Source: Planctomycetota bacterium
GTDB taxonomy: Bacteria; Planctomycetota; Planctomycetia; Isosphaerales; Isosphaeraceae
Assembly (NCBI GenBank): GCA_028291545.1
Contig: JAQGHR010000086.1
Coordinates: 62,001-126,000 of the forward strand
Direction: 5' to 3'
DNA: 64,000 nucleotides
Shown here piece by piece: positions 28,165 through 36,806 of this stretch. The notes below the pieces were generated by a model that was not told where the DNA came from, made no database searches, and saw only the letters and a program-made list of their open reading frames with translations. Position 1 is the first letter of the stretch. Each line of letters begins with the position of its first letter. The position numbers and the translations under genes are program-made.

Positions 28165-28574
28165 TTCGATCCCTGCGCAAGAAGCGGCGAGCCTATCTTC
28201 TGGCCGAGACGGCGGTTGCCGGCCTGCTCCTCGGGGCGGCCATGGTGATGACCGTCAAGATGCTGGGTTGGATGGCCGTCGAGCGTCGATCGTCCGAACG
28301 TCGCGGCTGGGCCGTTCAGGAGGCCGCCAACGCGATGGAGCATCTTACTGCCCTGCCCTTCGATGCCCTCTCCTCGGCGACTGCGCGGAATGCGGTTCGC
28401 CTTTCCGACTCGGCGGGAAAAGTCTTGCCCGATGCCAGTCTCGCGATTGAGGTGTCGGACGACCTCGCGATGAAAAAGGTTGATATCGCGATCCGCTGGA
28501 AGGGTCCATCCGGTCGATCGGAATCACCCGTTCGACTCACGGCCTGGGTTGCCCGGAAGAAGGTGATCCGATGA
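28161..28574 (+). CDS. Pseudopilin-like type II secretion protein
   Basis: 137 residues from GTG 28161, overlapping the upstream stop by 4 nt. The N-terminus [27 protein letters not shown] resembles a class III signal: a basic lead, a Glu at +5 of the processed end (LLAET) and a hydrophobic helix. The Gly before the cleavage site is replaced by Ala, so processing is uncertain. The C-terminal beta-rich half is unremarkable. Position and size fit a GspI-type minor pseudopilin. Confidence 0.75.
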   Translation: MIRSLRKKRRAYLLAETAVAGLLLGAAMVMTVKMLGWMAVERRSSERRGWAVQEAANAMEHLTALPFDALSSATARNAVRLSDSAGKVLPDASLAIEVSDDLAMKKVDIAIRWKGPSGRSESPVRLTAWVARKKVIR

Positions 28575-29116
28575 GGTCCCCTGGGCGAACACCGAGGCGA
28601 GGCTACACGCTCGTCGAGATGCTGGCCGTGATGGCGACCTTGACGCTCATCCTCGGACTCTGCGTCGCACTCATGGAGTTGCTCCTGAAACTCAATACGT
28701 CCGGCAAGGATCACGTCGAGACCGAGGCGCGATTGTCTCGCTCGGCCCGGATCTTCCGGGACGACGTTCACGAAGCCGGGGAGATCAAGCGATGCGAGCC
28801 CGGGACCAGCTCGACCACCATCGAGCTGGTGAGGCCGGATCACGATCGCGTGGTTGAGTATCAATGGATCAAGAACGATCTGGTCCGAAACGAGTGGTCG
28901 GCGGGTGAGATCGTGAAACGAGAACGGTTTCCGTTGCCCGCCCAGGCTTCCGCTCATTTCGAGCATCGGTCGGATGGCGGCCGGAGCGTCGCCGCATACG
29001 TGGTCCATCGTCGCGGGAAGCAAGCGAGCGGTCCGGCCGTGGATCATGCCTTTCGCATCGAGGCCATGGTCGGGGCTGCCTTCCGATTTGACGTGCCGGA
29101 AGGAGCCGGCAAATGA
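28571..29116 (+). CDS. Minor pseudopilin (GspJ-like)
   Basis: 181 residues, with start overlapping the previous stop (ATGA). RRGYTLVEMLAVMATLTLILGLCVALMELLL is split here as RRGYTLVEM plus the helix and gives a textbook prepilin signal: Gly, then aromatic +1 and Glu +5. It should be cleaved by a prepilin peptidase (not encoded here) and placed at the pseudopilus tip. Size and order after a GspI-like gene suggest a GspJ role. Confidence 0.8.
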   Translation: MRSPGRTPRRGYTLVEMLAVMATLTLILGLCVALMELLLKLNTSGKDHVETEARLSRSARIFRDDVHEAGEIKRCEPGTSSTTIELVRPDHDRVVEYQWIKNDLVRNEWSAGEIVKRERFPLPAQASAHFEHRSDGGRSVAAYVVHRRGKQASGPAVDHAFRIEAMVGAAFRFDVPEGAGK

Positions 29117-29538
29117 GAGCCAGCCCCAAGAAGACCAGGCGAGGCGTGGCACTACTCATGGTCGTGGCATGCCTGGCCGTGCTCGCGATCGTGTTGGGCG
29201 TGTTGCTCAGGATCGGGGTTGCCGAACGTCGGCAATCGCTGGCGAGCGAACGAAGGCTTCGCGCGACCTGGCTGGCGGAATCGGGATTGGAGCGGGCGTG
29301 GGCCGGCTTATCCCGATCCAGAGATTACGGCGGGGAAACCTGGGATCTGTCGCCCGAAACACTGCATGGTCGCGATGGCGCCCTCGTCGTGATCGCCGTC
29401 GAACGAATCCCCGGCTCACCCGATCGTCGGAAGGTCACGGCTCGGGCCGACTACCCTCGCGAGGGCAGTTCTCGGGTGAGACAGACACGCACTACTGTGA
29501 TGAATCTGACCGCTACCGCCCCTGGAGAGTCCCAATGA
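29113..29538 (+). CDS. Type II secretion GspK/PilX-like protein
   Basis: 141 residues, with start overlapping the preceding stop by 4 nt. RRGVALLMVVACLAVLAIVL is a hydrophobic prepilin-like N-terminus without the usual Glu+5, as in GspK. SERRLRATWLAESGLERAWA resembles the ALSxAEAGL-type helix of GspK/PilX proteins. Much shorter than classical GspK (about 300), so it keeps only the stalk and a small head. Confidence 0.72.
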   Translation: MRASPKKTRRGVALLMVVACLAVLAIVLGVLLRIGVAERRQSLASERRLRATWLAESGLERAWAGLSRSRDYGGETWDLSPETLHGRDGALVVIAVERIPGSPDRRKVTARADYPREGSSRVRQTRTTVMNLTATAPGESQ

Positions 29539-30383
29539 ACCGTCAGAGAGCGGGCCGCCCCGCGGCGTTCACCCTGATCGAACTGCTCGTCGTGATCGCG
29601 ATCATCGGCGTCCTCATCGCGCTTCTGCTTCCCGCCGTCCAGGCGTGCCGGTCCGCCGCGAGGAGGATCCAGTGCGTCAACAATGAGATGCAGATCGCCC
29701 TCGCCATGCAGAACTACGAATCCTCGTTCGAGACTCTGCCGCCCGGCGTCGTCAACGCCAGGGGGCCGATCTCCAACACCGAGTCCGGTTACCATCACTC
29801 GTGGCTGGTCCAGCTCCTGCCGTTCGTGGAGCAGAAGAACGTCTACAATCACATGAATTTCATGGTCGGCATTTATGACCAGGCCAATTCCTCGGCGCGG
29901 CAGATCCGGATCATGACGTTCCTCTGTCCTGGCGACCCCAACGCGAACGACCTGAGCTCGGGCCAATTTTTCATGACCAGCTACTATGGCGTCCACCACG
30001 ATAGCGAGGCGCCGATTGACACGACGAACAACGGCGTGCTGTTCCTCAACAGCCGAATTCGCACCGAGGACATCAAGGATGGCGCGTCGAACACGCTGCT
30101 ATTCGGCGAAGCCAGAGTAGATTCTACCACGTTCGGCTGGGGCTCGGGCACGCGTTCGAGTCTGCGAAACGTCGGGTCCGGCATCAACGCCGCGGCGCCC
30201 GCTGCCACCAAGGCGAATCCCTTCCCGGTTGGCGGATTCTCCAGTTTCCATCCGGGAGGTGCGGACTTTGCGTTCGCAGACGGCTCCGTCCGATTCCTCA
30301 AGAACAGCATCAGTGGAAGCTCGACGCTCAAGGCGCTCGCGAATCGGGACGACGGTGAGATGATCAACTCCGCTTCGTACTGA
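29535..30383 (+). CDS. DUF1559 prepilin-type protein
   Basis: 282 residues from ATG 29535, overlapping the previous stop (ATGA). FTLIELLVVIAIIGVLIALL forms the prepilin helix with Glu+5. CVNNEMQIALAMQNYESSFETLPPG corresponds to the family CxNNLKQIxLAxHNY motif, split by substitutions, and FHPGGADFAFADGSVRFLK is the DUF1559 C-terminal HxGGxNxxFADGSV motif. The domain is planctomycete-specific and highly duplicated. As last gene of the secretion operon it is the likely major pseudopilin. Confidence 0.9.
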   Translation: MNRQRAGRPAAFTLIELLVVIAIIGVLIALLLPAVQACRSAARRIQCVNNEMQIALAMQNYESSFETLPPGVVNARGPISNTESGYHHSWLVQLLPFVEQKNVYNHMNFMVGIYDQANSSARQIRIMTFLCPGDPNANDLSSGQFFMTSYYGVHHDSEAPIDTTNNGVLFLNSRIRTEDIKDGASNTLLFGEARVDSTTFGWGSGTRSSLRNVGSGINAAAPAATKANPFPVGGFSSFHPGGADFAFADGSVRFLKNSISGSSTLKALANRDDGEMINSASY

Positions 30384-30407
30384 TCCGGGACCGCCGCCCG
30401 CGATCAG

Positions 30408-30788
30408 TCACTTCCGATTCTTGAACGCCGCCAACGCGGGGGGTAGAGTGCCAATTGCCAGCTCGGACTTGCCGAAGCCGGGCAAGGCACCAAGGGCGAC
30501 AGCTTCGGCCTGGGCTTGCGGATAATTACTCACTAGCATCACGTCGAGAGTCGAGGTCGACGGGTCGGTCCTGAGTGCGCGGATCAGGTCCAGGCCCGAC
30601 GCCCCATCACGATCCCCAATTCTGTTAACGAGTACGAGGTCAAATGTACTTGATCGGATGGCCGCAATCGCTTCTTCGTGCGTGCCGGCCGCCACAACCT
30701 CGGCCGTGAGCGCACGTCCAAGCTGGCTCGAAATCTGGCTATGATCGAAGCCGCACTGACCGACGCTCAAGATGCGAACTGTTGCCAC
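30408..30788 (-). CDS. Receiver-domain-only protein with degenerate phosphorylation site
   Basis: 126 residues, the size of a single receiver domain. The alpha/beta pattern fits (VRILSVG strand, DLVLVNRIGD strand 3, SGLDLIRALRTDP helix, LDVMLVSNYP strand 4, LPGFGKSELAIGTL with a Lys). However, the acceptor Asp at the end of strand 3 is Asn (LVN) and the N-terminal acidic pair is missing. It is therefore a phosphorylation-independent or dead receiver. No output domain. Lies tail-to-tail with the secretion operon; no histidine kinase is adjacent. Confidence 0.68.
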   Translation of the reverse strand: MATVRILSVGQCGFDHSQISSQLGRALTAEVVAAGTHEEAIAAIRSSTFDLVLVNRIGDRDGASGLDLIRALRTDPSTSTLDVMLVSNYPQAQAEAVALGALPGFGKSELAIGTLPPALAAFKNRK

Positions 30789-30890
30789 GAGAGTGAACTC
30801 CGGAAACGAAACGGGGCCGACGCCACCTATCGTATCCGAGAAATCGCAGGACTCTCAAGCGATCGCGATTCCCATTCGTGGCTGAAGGCG

Positions 30891-30956
30891 GACGCAGAGG
30901 CGTCTTGGGCCCCCCAAGCGGCTTGGGGAGGGCGTCAAGGAGACGCCCTCTGCGTC
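30891..30956. repeat. 66-bp nested palindromic element
   Basis: Outer arms GACGCAGAGG (30891-30900) and CCTCTGCGTC (30947-30956) are perfectly complementary. Inside lie CCCCAAG-CGG-CTTGGGG and GGGCGTC-AAGGA-GACGCCC, the latter overlapping the outer arm by two bases, so alternative folds are possible. It sits between the 3' end of the LEPR-XLL gene and the receiver gene, both leftward. No U-run follows on either strand, so it resembles a REP/BIME-type sequence or mRNA 3'-end stabiliser more than an intrinsic terminator. Confidence 0.7.
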
Positions 30957-30982
30957 TGACCGATAAAACTTCAAATCGTTGC

Positions 30983-32698
30983 CTACCTGGCCATCGCCGG
31001 ACGCGCGGCCCGGGCGAAACCGGCCCGCGATGGCATCGAGGTAAGCGGCCGTGTCCGGGCGGTCGGGACGGGCTTGACCTCGGGCATGGTGATCGACGAG
31101 CGCCTGGGGATCGCCACGGTCACCGGCTTCTCGCCCTGCGCCACCGGCCGGCGGGGGATGCTCACCGAGAGAGGCGATTCGGCATGGGCACTCCACTGCC
31201 CGGCGTGGGACGCGGCCGGAGAGCCGGTGGGCATCGTCTGCATGGTCTGTGAACTGTTATCGACCGTGACGGGCTTCGCCGTGGCGTCATTGCGGGTTGC
31301 GATCTTCACGGTGGAGCTCGCCTGGAACGCCTGGTTGTCGGAGGTCGCCACGCCCGCCACGGCCAGGTCGTGATGATTGGCCAGGAAATGCCGTTGCGAC
31401 GGGGTGAGCGGCGGATTCGTCGCGCTGAAGCCTTCCCTCGACTGCCGAAGATCGCGTGCGTTGATCTGCTCGGGCGAGTAGAACGCATCGTTGCGGTTGA
31501 AGATCTGGTAGCTGCTGGAGAACGTGCTACCGTCGGTCAGCGTGCCGGAAACCACGGCGTCCGTGATGCCGCCGGGAAGCTGGATGTCACTACCGCGGAA
31601 GACGAACGTTCGGTCGGGGATCCCGTCGCGATTGATATTCCGGTCAAAATTGAAGATCTGGTGCGCGCCGCCGAGGGTGACCGACTCGGGGACGATCTTG
31701 TCGACGTTGAACCGGGCGGACCCGAGAATGTTCACCCGAACGTCTGTGGGATGTGCGGTGTTGACGTGGCGGTGCTGGTGCGGATTGACCAGGATCGGCG
31801 GTTCGGCCGGCGGCGGTGTCGGGGGTGGCGGGCAAACCGGGGGCACGGGCGGCACCACGCCGAAATTCGCGGGCTGCGCGGGGAAGAAGGCCTCGGAGAT
31901 GCCGTCGTCATCGTTCGAGGTACCGAACGCTCCGAAGTTGATGATCGAGGTCGTCTTCAAGGGCTGGCCGGTCTTCGCCTGGTAGAGCTTGGAGAAATTG
32001 GTGACCTGGAATTCGAAGCTGGGATGGGCCGGATCGTTCGAGAGGAACGAAGCTCCGGTACTGTTTAATTCCTGGACTCCGAAGCGAGGAATCGTCTTCG
32101 CGGCGAGGATCGGATCGGGGTTGACCACTGCGTCGGCCACCTGATACAACTTGCCCGCGCCGGCGTCGTTCGAGATGCCGGCCACGACGTCAGGAATAGT
32201 GTCGTTATTCAGGTCAAGGAAGACCCCCATGCTCTCGGAGCCGCCGAGAAACCCGAAATCGATGAAACCCGGCCGGAGCGCCTTGACGTCGGGGGCGACG
32301 GTGGCCCCGTCGCCGTTGTTGTCGGTATCTCCGGCGAGGACCGGCTGGCCGGTCTTCTGGTTGTCCGGCTGGTCGATGGCGATGCTCAATACATCGTCCG
32401 TGGGCGTGTACGCGAGCCGGATGCCGTTGATGTCGAGTCCGGAGACCTTGATGAGGGGTGCGATGTCGGGCGGGATGCCCGGATGTCGCGTGGAGCCGTT
32501 GTCCACGAGGATGACGGTGCCGGGTGGAGTGGTTGTAGCGGGGATGTCGATTTTAGCGTTCCCAGTGAAGTTAACGCTCATGAGCTGTCGATGATCAAGA
32601 CGTTCCAGCGCGATGGTGGTCCGCTTCGGGGTCTTCGAGCCTCCGCGACGGTTTCGCCACGTCTGGACGGCCTTGAATAGTGACTTGATCGAAAACAT
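30983..32698 (-). CDS. Exported protein with a LEPR-XLL-like motif and a dockerin-like/VCBS-like domain
   Basis: 571 residues. The N-terminus is basic and has LERLDHRQLMS (about 31-41), a loose form of the planctomycete LEPR-XLL motif. Residues about 85-270 (LAYTPTDDVLSIAID, GDTDNNGDG, FLDLNNDTIPDVVAGISND, FEFQVTNFS, FGTSNDDDGISE) share order and spacing with the divergent PEP-CTERM protein at 32946. A proline-rich linker (PPVPPVCPPPPTPPP) follows near 285. A segment at about 325-400 contains LGSARFNVDKIVPESVTLGG, and the tail is low-complexity and basic. No enzyme motif seen. Likely cell-surface; its function is unknown. Confidence 0.75.
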   Translation of the reverse strand: MFSIKSLFKAVQTWRNRRGGSKTPKRTTIALERLDHRQLMSVNFTGNAKIDIPATTTPPGTVILVDNGSTRHPGIPPDIAPLIKVSGLDINGIRLAYTPTDDVLSIAIDQPDNQKTGQPVLAGDTDNNGDGATVAPDVKALRPGFIDFGFLGGSESMGVFLDLNNDTIPDVVAGISNDAGAGKLYQVADAVVNPDPILAAKTIPRFGVQELNSTGASFLSNDPAHPSFEFQVTNFSKLYQAKTGQPLKTTSIINFGAFGTSNDDDGISEAFFPAQPANFGVVPPVPPVCPPPPTPPPAEPPILVNPHQHRHVNTAHPTDVRVNILGSARFNVDKIVPESVTLGGAHQIFNFDRNINRDGIPDRTFVFRGSDIQLPGGITDAVVSGTLTDGSTFSSSYQIFNRNDAFYSPEQINARDLRQSREGFSATNPPLTPSQRHFLANHHDLAVAGVATSDNQAFQASSTVKIATRNDATAKPVTVDNSSQTMQTMPTGSPAASHAGQWSAHAESPLSVSIPRRPVAQGEKPVTVAIPRRSSITMPEVKPVPTARTRPLTSMPSRAGFARAARPAMAR

Positions 32699-32945
32699 CG
32701 CGCCATCGTCCTTTCTGGCGGTTGGACCGCCCCGGAGCGGGGTCGATCCCCGTGGGGAAAGGCCGTCTGAGACTTCGGGAGGAGGATCCTCCCGGGCCTC
32801 AAGCCGACCGGCGGTGCATGGGTCTCAGGGCTCCGGGGAAACTCGGCTTCAATCGCGGGAAAATCTCGGCTCCAGGGCCGGGGCCTCGGGCCGAACTCTT
32901 CTGAGTGGCTGGAGATAGGTAATTTATCGCGGGAGGAAACGCGTC

Positions 32946-33803
32946 ATGGTTCGCCGCAGACTGTTGTTCGGGGCCGCCACCCTCTTGGCCCTCGTCGGGG
33001 CAAGGCCCGCGGCGGCCGGCTCGATCTCGTTCATGACGGGCGACGTCGAGAAGGACATGCCTTCCTCGTCGCCCGACGTGGTCACGATCGTGAACCATCC
33101 GGACTCGCAAGCGCAAACCGCCATCTACCAGGCCCCCTGGATCACCCAGAACGGCTGGGTCAACGGCCGCGTCATCAAGGACGTGCGTGCGTTCTACGAC
33201 CAGTCCGCCGACAAGCTGTACGTCGGTGTGAACTTCTTCGGGATCGCGGGCGACGTCGACGGCAACGGCGTCGTTGGCACCGCCGACCCGAAGTTCAGCG
33301 GCACGGAACAAGCCCACCTCGGGCTGTTCTCGCACAGCGATACCTCGATCGCCGTCGGGATCGACCTCAAGAACTCCGGCACACCGACCATCATCGCCGG
33401 CATCGCGTCCGACAAGTCCATCATCGGGCCTGGAACCGACGGATTCACCGTGAATTGGGCGAAGGACTCGACGGCCGGTCTCAGCGGCCAGTTCGGCGCA
33501 TCGCTGAACGCCACGCACAATGGCAACCTGGCTTTCGAGCCGTCGAAAGCTCACCCGGATTTCGAGTTCTCGATCGACCATCTCAGCACGATTCCGGGCT
33601 TCAGCATCACCAACGGGATCGGAATCTCGGCGTTCTCCGGCTCCTCCGACGACATCGATGTCGGCGAGGACTCCGTGCAGATGACGCACATCGCGCTCGA
33701 GCAGATCCCCGAGCCGACCACGATTCTGGGCTGGTCGCTCGTGGCCGCAGCGGCTGCATGTGGCGGGGCCATCCGCCGCAAGGGCGGGCCATCGCTGGCC
33801 TGA
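32946..33803 (+). CDS. PEP-CTERM sorting-domain exported protein
   Basis: 285 residues. A signal peptide (MVRRRLLFGAATLLALVGARPAAAG) starts it, and a C-terminal PEP-CTERM tripartite signal (IPEPTTILGW, hydrophobic helix, RRKGG) ends it. Such proteins are processed by an exosortase/archaeosortase-type transpeptidase and delivered to the surface. The mature region has Asp-rich GIAGDVDGNGVVGTADP and IDLKNSGTPTIIAGIASDK, and it corresponds segment by segment to part of the divergent gene at 30983-32698. No exosortase gene is in the window. Confidence 0.87.
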   Translation: MVRRRLLFGAATLLALVGARPAAAGSISFMTGDVEKDMPSSSPDVVTIVNHPDSQAQTAIYQAPWITQNGWVNGRVIKDVRAFYDQSADKLYVGVNFFGIAGDVDGNGVVGTADPKFSGTEQAHLGLFSHSDTSIAVGIDLKNSGTPTIIAGIASDKSIIGPGTDGFTVNWAKDSTAGLSGQFGASLNATHNGNLAFEPSKAHPDFEFSIDHLSTIPGFSITNGIGISAFSGSSDDIDVGEDSVQMTHIALEQIPEPTTILGWSLVAAAAACGGAIRRKGGPSLA

Positions 33804-34176
33804 GTCGAGCGCGATCCGTCGCAAAGCCATCGTTCAACGCCCTCCGGCGCAAGGCGGTCGCCCGATCCCTCGGGCCTCCGCCTCTTTTTTTCGGTCCCCA
33901 TCGCCCGGCAAATCCGCACCAATTGGTCCGCCGATCGGCCCCCGACCGTTCAGTTCCCCAGGACCGTTACATCTTACCTGGACGACCACGTTCGCCGGAT
34001 CGAAGGTTTCGCACCCGGCGAGCGTCGATCTCTTGTCTCTCTCTACAATCCGCGCAAGTCGTCGCGACCGGCTTTTCGTCGCTTCATGTGCCATTGGGGC
34101 GTTTGCTTGCGGATTGAGAATCGGCCTGATACCCTGCGCGAGGAGCCCCAACGCATCATCATGAAGAGGAGCTGCC
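33804..34176. other. Intergenic stretch between PEP-CTERM gene and hypothetical gene
   Basis: 373 bases holding only the possible weak terminator noted separately and, at its right end, the GGAG ribosome site of the next gene. No other feature is supported. Confidence 0.35.
33861..33891 (+). terminator. Possible weak intrinsic terminator after the PEP-CTERM gene
   Basis: A short stem CCCGA-TCCC-TCGGG (33861-33874) is followed about 9 nt later by a run of T ending at 33891. The stem is short and the spacer long, so termination would be inefficient. Position, 58 nt after the stop, is right. Confidence 0.35.
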
Positions 34177-34701
34177 ATGGGCCGGCCGCGTGCGACCTTC
34201 ACCTCGATCCTCGTCTTGGGCTGTACGACGCTTCTGTGGGCCGATAGCCCCGATCCTCCGAAGCTCACCATGACGCCAGCCGTGATCTGCGCAAAGATCA
34301 ACGGCTATGGCGATTATGTCCGGTTGGACGAGCCCGTCCTGAGCCGGGATGAAAAAATGCTCGTCTATTATGAGACGAGCGGGCACGCCCACGAGATCGT
34401 GGGGAAGGAGTATCGCGTTCATCTCGTCCAGGATGGCCGCATCCGCCGGAAAGGCGAGAAGAAGGTGCTCCAGGCCAAGGATAAGCTGGTTGACTACAAG
34501 GGCAAGAGCAAGCAACCGCCGCTGAATATCTTCCTGACGAACACGATCGCTCTCAAAGACCTCGCCCCGGGTGAGTACGAGCTGGAGATCGTCCTCCACG
34601 ACGAATTGTCGAAGGGGACGACCGCCTCTCAGTTGCTCAGGTTTCGTGTGAAGGCGGCGAGTCCTGACGACCCGGGAAAGACTGACGGCAAAGCTCGATG
34701 A
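34177..34701 (+). CDS. Hypothetical exported protein
   Basis: 174 residues from ATG 34177 with GGAG 5 nt upstream. A signal peptide (TSILVLGCTTLLWADS) is followed by a mature beta-rich domain: VICAKINGYGDYVRLDEPVLSRDEKMLVYYE, split here as VICAKINGYGDYVRL then LVYYETSG, and ALKDLAPGEYELEIVLHDE near the C-terminus. This resembles a single beta-sandwich of the kind seen in planctomycete cell-envelope proteins. No known catalytic motif. Tail-to-tail with the efflux operon. Confidence 0.72.
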   Translation: MGRPRATFTSILVLGCTTLLWADSPDPPKLTMTPAVICAKINGYGDYVRLDEPVLSRDEKMLVYYETSGHAHEIVGKEYRVHLVQDGRIRRKGEKKVLQAKDKLVDYKGKSKQPPLNIFLTNTIALKDLAPGEYELEIVLHDELSKGTTASQLLRFRVKAASPDDPGKTDGKAR

Positions 34702-34728
34702 CCCGAGGCTGAGCCGGTCCGTCGTGAA

Positions 34729-35907
34729 TCATTTTCCAGCACTGCTCTCAACACTCTTCGGCCCGCTCGTCGTCGGGGAAATCGAGGCAGGATTCTCCTC
34801 GAACGGCCGCGTCACGCCCGGTCCTGCCGAGAGCTTTTTCTTCTGATCATCCGAGAGCTTGGCGGCGCGGAGGTAGACGTCCATCTGCTGGCCGACGTAG
34901 AGCGGGATGTCGCGCTCCTGCGGCAGGGCGTAGACAACCTGGAGGACGCGAGTGTCCACTCGCTCCGAGTTGTCGCCGGTGAGGCTCTTCTTGGGGATCA
35001 CGTAAGGCTCGACCTTGACGACCTTCGTCAGGGCGAACACGAACCCCGGGCGGCCTTTGAGCGTGGCGAAGGCGTCCCCGCGCTCGTCGAAATAGGGGAC
35101 GTCCTGCTCGTCGATGTCCACCCGGACATTCAGGGTGTTCACATCGCCAAGGACAATGAGCGGCTCCTTCCAGACCGACGCGGCGTACTGACCGGGCCGA
35201 ACGTTGACCTGAAGGACCTCGCCCGCGGCTAGCGCCTTGACGGTGCATCGCTCGATTTCGATCCGCGTACTCTTGACCATGCTCTGCATCTGCTCAACCT
35301 GGGCCCGGCTGACCTCGATGTCCTTCTCCCAGGTGATTTGAATTCGCTTCAAGTCGGCCTCAGCTCTGGCGAGGGAGGCCTTCGCGGCATCAAGGGCATG
35401 ACGGTCTCGATCATAATCGCTGGCGGTGGCCACGCCGCGACCGAAGAGGTTCGATGTGCGGGTGGAGACGACCTCGGCTTCCCGGAACCTCGCGCGGGCC
35501 TCCTCAACGGCGGCTTGAGCCGTCGGGATGTCTTGCTGAGCCTGTGGCGCGGCCTTGATCCGCTCGAACTGGGCCTTCGCGGCGTCCATGTTCGCTTGCC
35601 GTACGATCAATTCGGCCTGGAGATTGCGGTCGTCCGTGCGGAACAACGGCGTCCCGATCTTGACCGCGTCGTGGACCTTGACGAAGAGCTCGGTGACGAC
35701 GCCCGGGATATTGGCCCCGATCGGGATGTTCTCCAGGTTCGCCTCGATAATTCCCGCGCCCGCGATCGTCGGGGGGCCTTCCGGCCGACTCGGCGGAGGG
35801 ATCACCGGCTTGGACGTCGGGGCAACTTTTTGACCCTGGACCACGGTGTAGACCGCGAAGCTCAGGCCGAGAACCGCGAGCAGCGGCAGGACGTATTTTG
35901 TGAACAT
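34729..35907 (-). CDS. HlyD/DevB-type membrane-fusion (adaptor) protein
   Basis: 392 residues from ATG 35907; the longer frame to 36042 overlaps the ATPase gene and looks non-native. An N-terminal membrane anchor (YVLPLLAVLGLSFAVYTVV) precedes a lipoyl half-motif (GIIEANLENIPIGANIPGVV), a long coiled-coil hairpin (about 110-215) and the second lipoyl half with a beta-barrel (VKALAAGEVLQVNVRPGQ). It should bridge inner-membrane ABC permease and outer envelope for substrate export. Last gene of the tetR-permease-ATPase-adaptor operon. Confidence 0.9.
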   Translation of the reverse strand: MFTKYVLPLLAVLGLSFAVYTVVQGQKVAPTSKPVIPPPSRPEGPPTIAGAGIIEANLENIPIGANIPGVVTELFVKVHDAVKIGTPLFRTDDRNLQAELIVRQANMDAAKAQFERIKAAPQAQQDIPTAQAAVEEARARFREAEVVSTRTSNLFGRGVATASDYDRDRHALDAAKASLARAEADLKRIQITWEKDIEVSRAQVEQMQSMVKSTRIEIERCTVKALAAGEVLQVNVRPGQYAASVWKEPLIVLGDVNTLNVRVDIDEQDVPYFDERGDAFATLKGRPGFVFALTKVVKVEPYVIPKKSLTGDNSERVDTRVLQVVYALPQERDIPLYVGQQMDVYLRAAKLSDDQKKKLSAGPGVTRPFEENPASISPTTSGPKSVESSAGK

Positions 35908-35959
35908 GATTCGTGGGGGGGTTGAGGGTGTCTCGAACCGGATCGTACATCGTCCCGGT

Positions 35960-36766
35960 TCAGGCGGCCACGTCATCTTGTTCGCCGGAGACCAGAACGG
36001 CCTCTTCGGCCGTCCTCTCGGTAACCTCCACCATCCGGCCATCGTCCATGCGGGCGATGCGGTCGCCGAAGTGGAAGACGCGGTTATCGTGGGTGACGAC
36101 GATCACCGCGCGGTCGGGTCGTACAGCGGCCTTGCGGAGCATCTCCATCACGGTCAGCCCCGTCTCGTGATCGAGCGCCGCGGTTGGCTCATCGCAGACG
36201 AGCAACCGAGGCGAATGAACCAGGGATCGAGCGATCGCCACCCGTTGCTGTTGACCGCCCGAGAGTTGAGACGGGAAGGACTCCTTCTTTTTCCCCATGC
36301 CGAGGCCCTCCAGCACCTCACAGGCTCTGGCCACAGCCCTGGATTTCGACCACCCGCCGATGACGAGGGGGATTGCGGCGTTCTCAGCGGCCGTGAGGGC
36401 GGGTAGCAAGTTGTACTGCTGGAAGATGAACCCGATATTCACCGATCGGAACTTGGTACGGCGGCCGTCGGAGAACCTCGACACCTCCTCACCGAACAGA
36501 TTCACGCTACCCGAGTCGCAGTTGAGGATGCCCGCGATCACCGAGAGAAGCGTCGTCTTCCCGCACCCGGACGGGCCGATGATCATCGACATCTGGCCCT
36601 TGTACACGTCCCAGTCAATCCCATTCAGGGCTGTGACCCTTTGCTCACCCCGACCGAAATGCTTGGTTACGCCACGGATCTTCACCGCGACATTTCCCGC
36701 CAGTTCCGGAGGCGCGATCGCGGGCGATTGGTGCGAGGCAACCGTGTGATCAGTCAACGTCTCCAT
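35960..36766 (-). CDS. ABC transporter ATP-binding protein (MacB/DevA/LolD type)
   Basis: 268 residues. Walker A GPSGCGKTT (about 63-71), Q-loop FIFQQYN, signature LSGGQQQRVAIARSL, Walker B LLVCDEP and the switch His in VVTHD are all present. It lies between its permease (40 nt upstream) and the adaptor (52 nt downstream). It drives mechanotransmission-type export with the FtsX-like permease. A roughly 25-residue N-terminal extension is unconserved. Confidence 0.93.
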   Translation of the reverse strand: METLTDHTVASHQSPAIAPPELAGNVAVKIRGVTKHFGRGEQRVTALNGIDWDVYKGQMSMIIGPSGCGKTTLLSVIAGILNCDSGSVNLFGEEVSRFSDGRRTKFRSVNIGFIFQQYNLLPALTAAENAAIPLVIGGWSKSRAVARACEVLEGLGMGKKKESFPSQLSGGQQQRVAIARSLVHSPRLLVCDEPTAALDHETGLTVMEMLRKAAVRPDRAVIVVTHDNRVFHFGDRIARMDDGRMVEVTERTAEEAVLVSGEQDDVAA

Positions 36767-36806
36767 CCGTCAAATCCCCCGCCCGGTGGGTGAAACCCGT
36801 ATAGAA

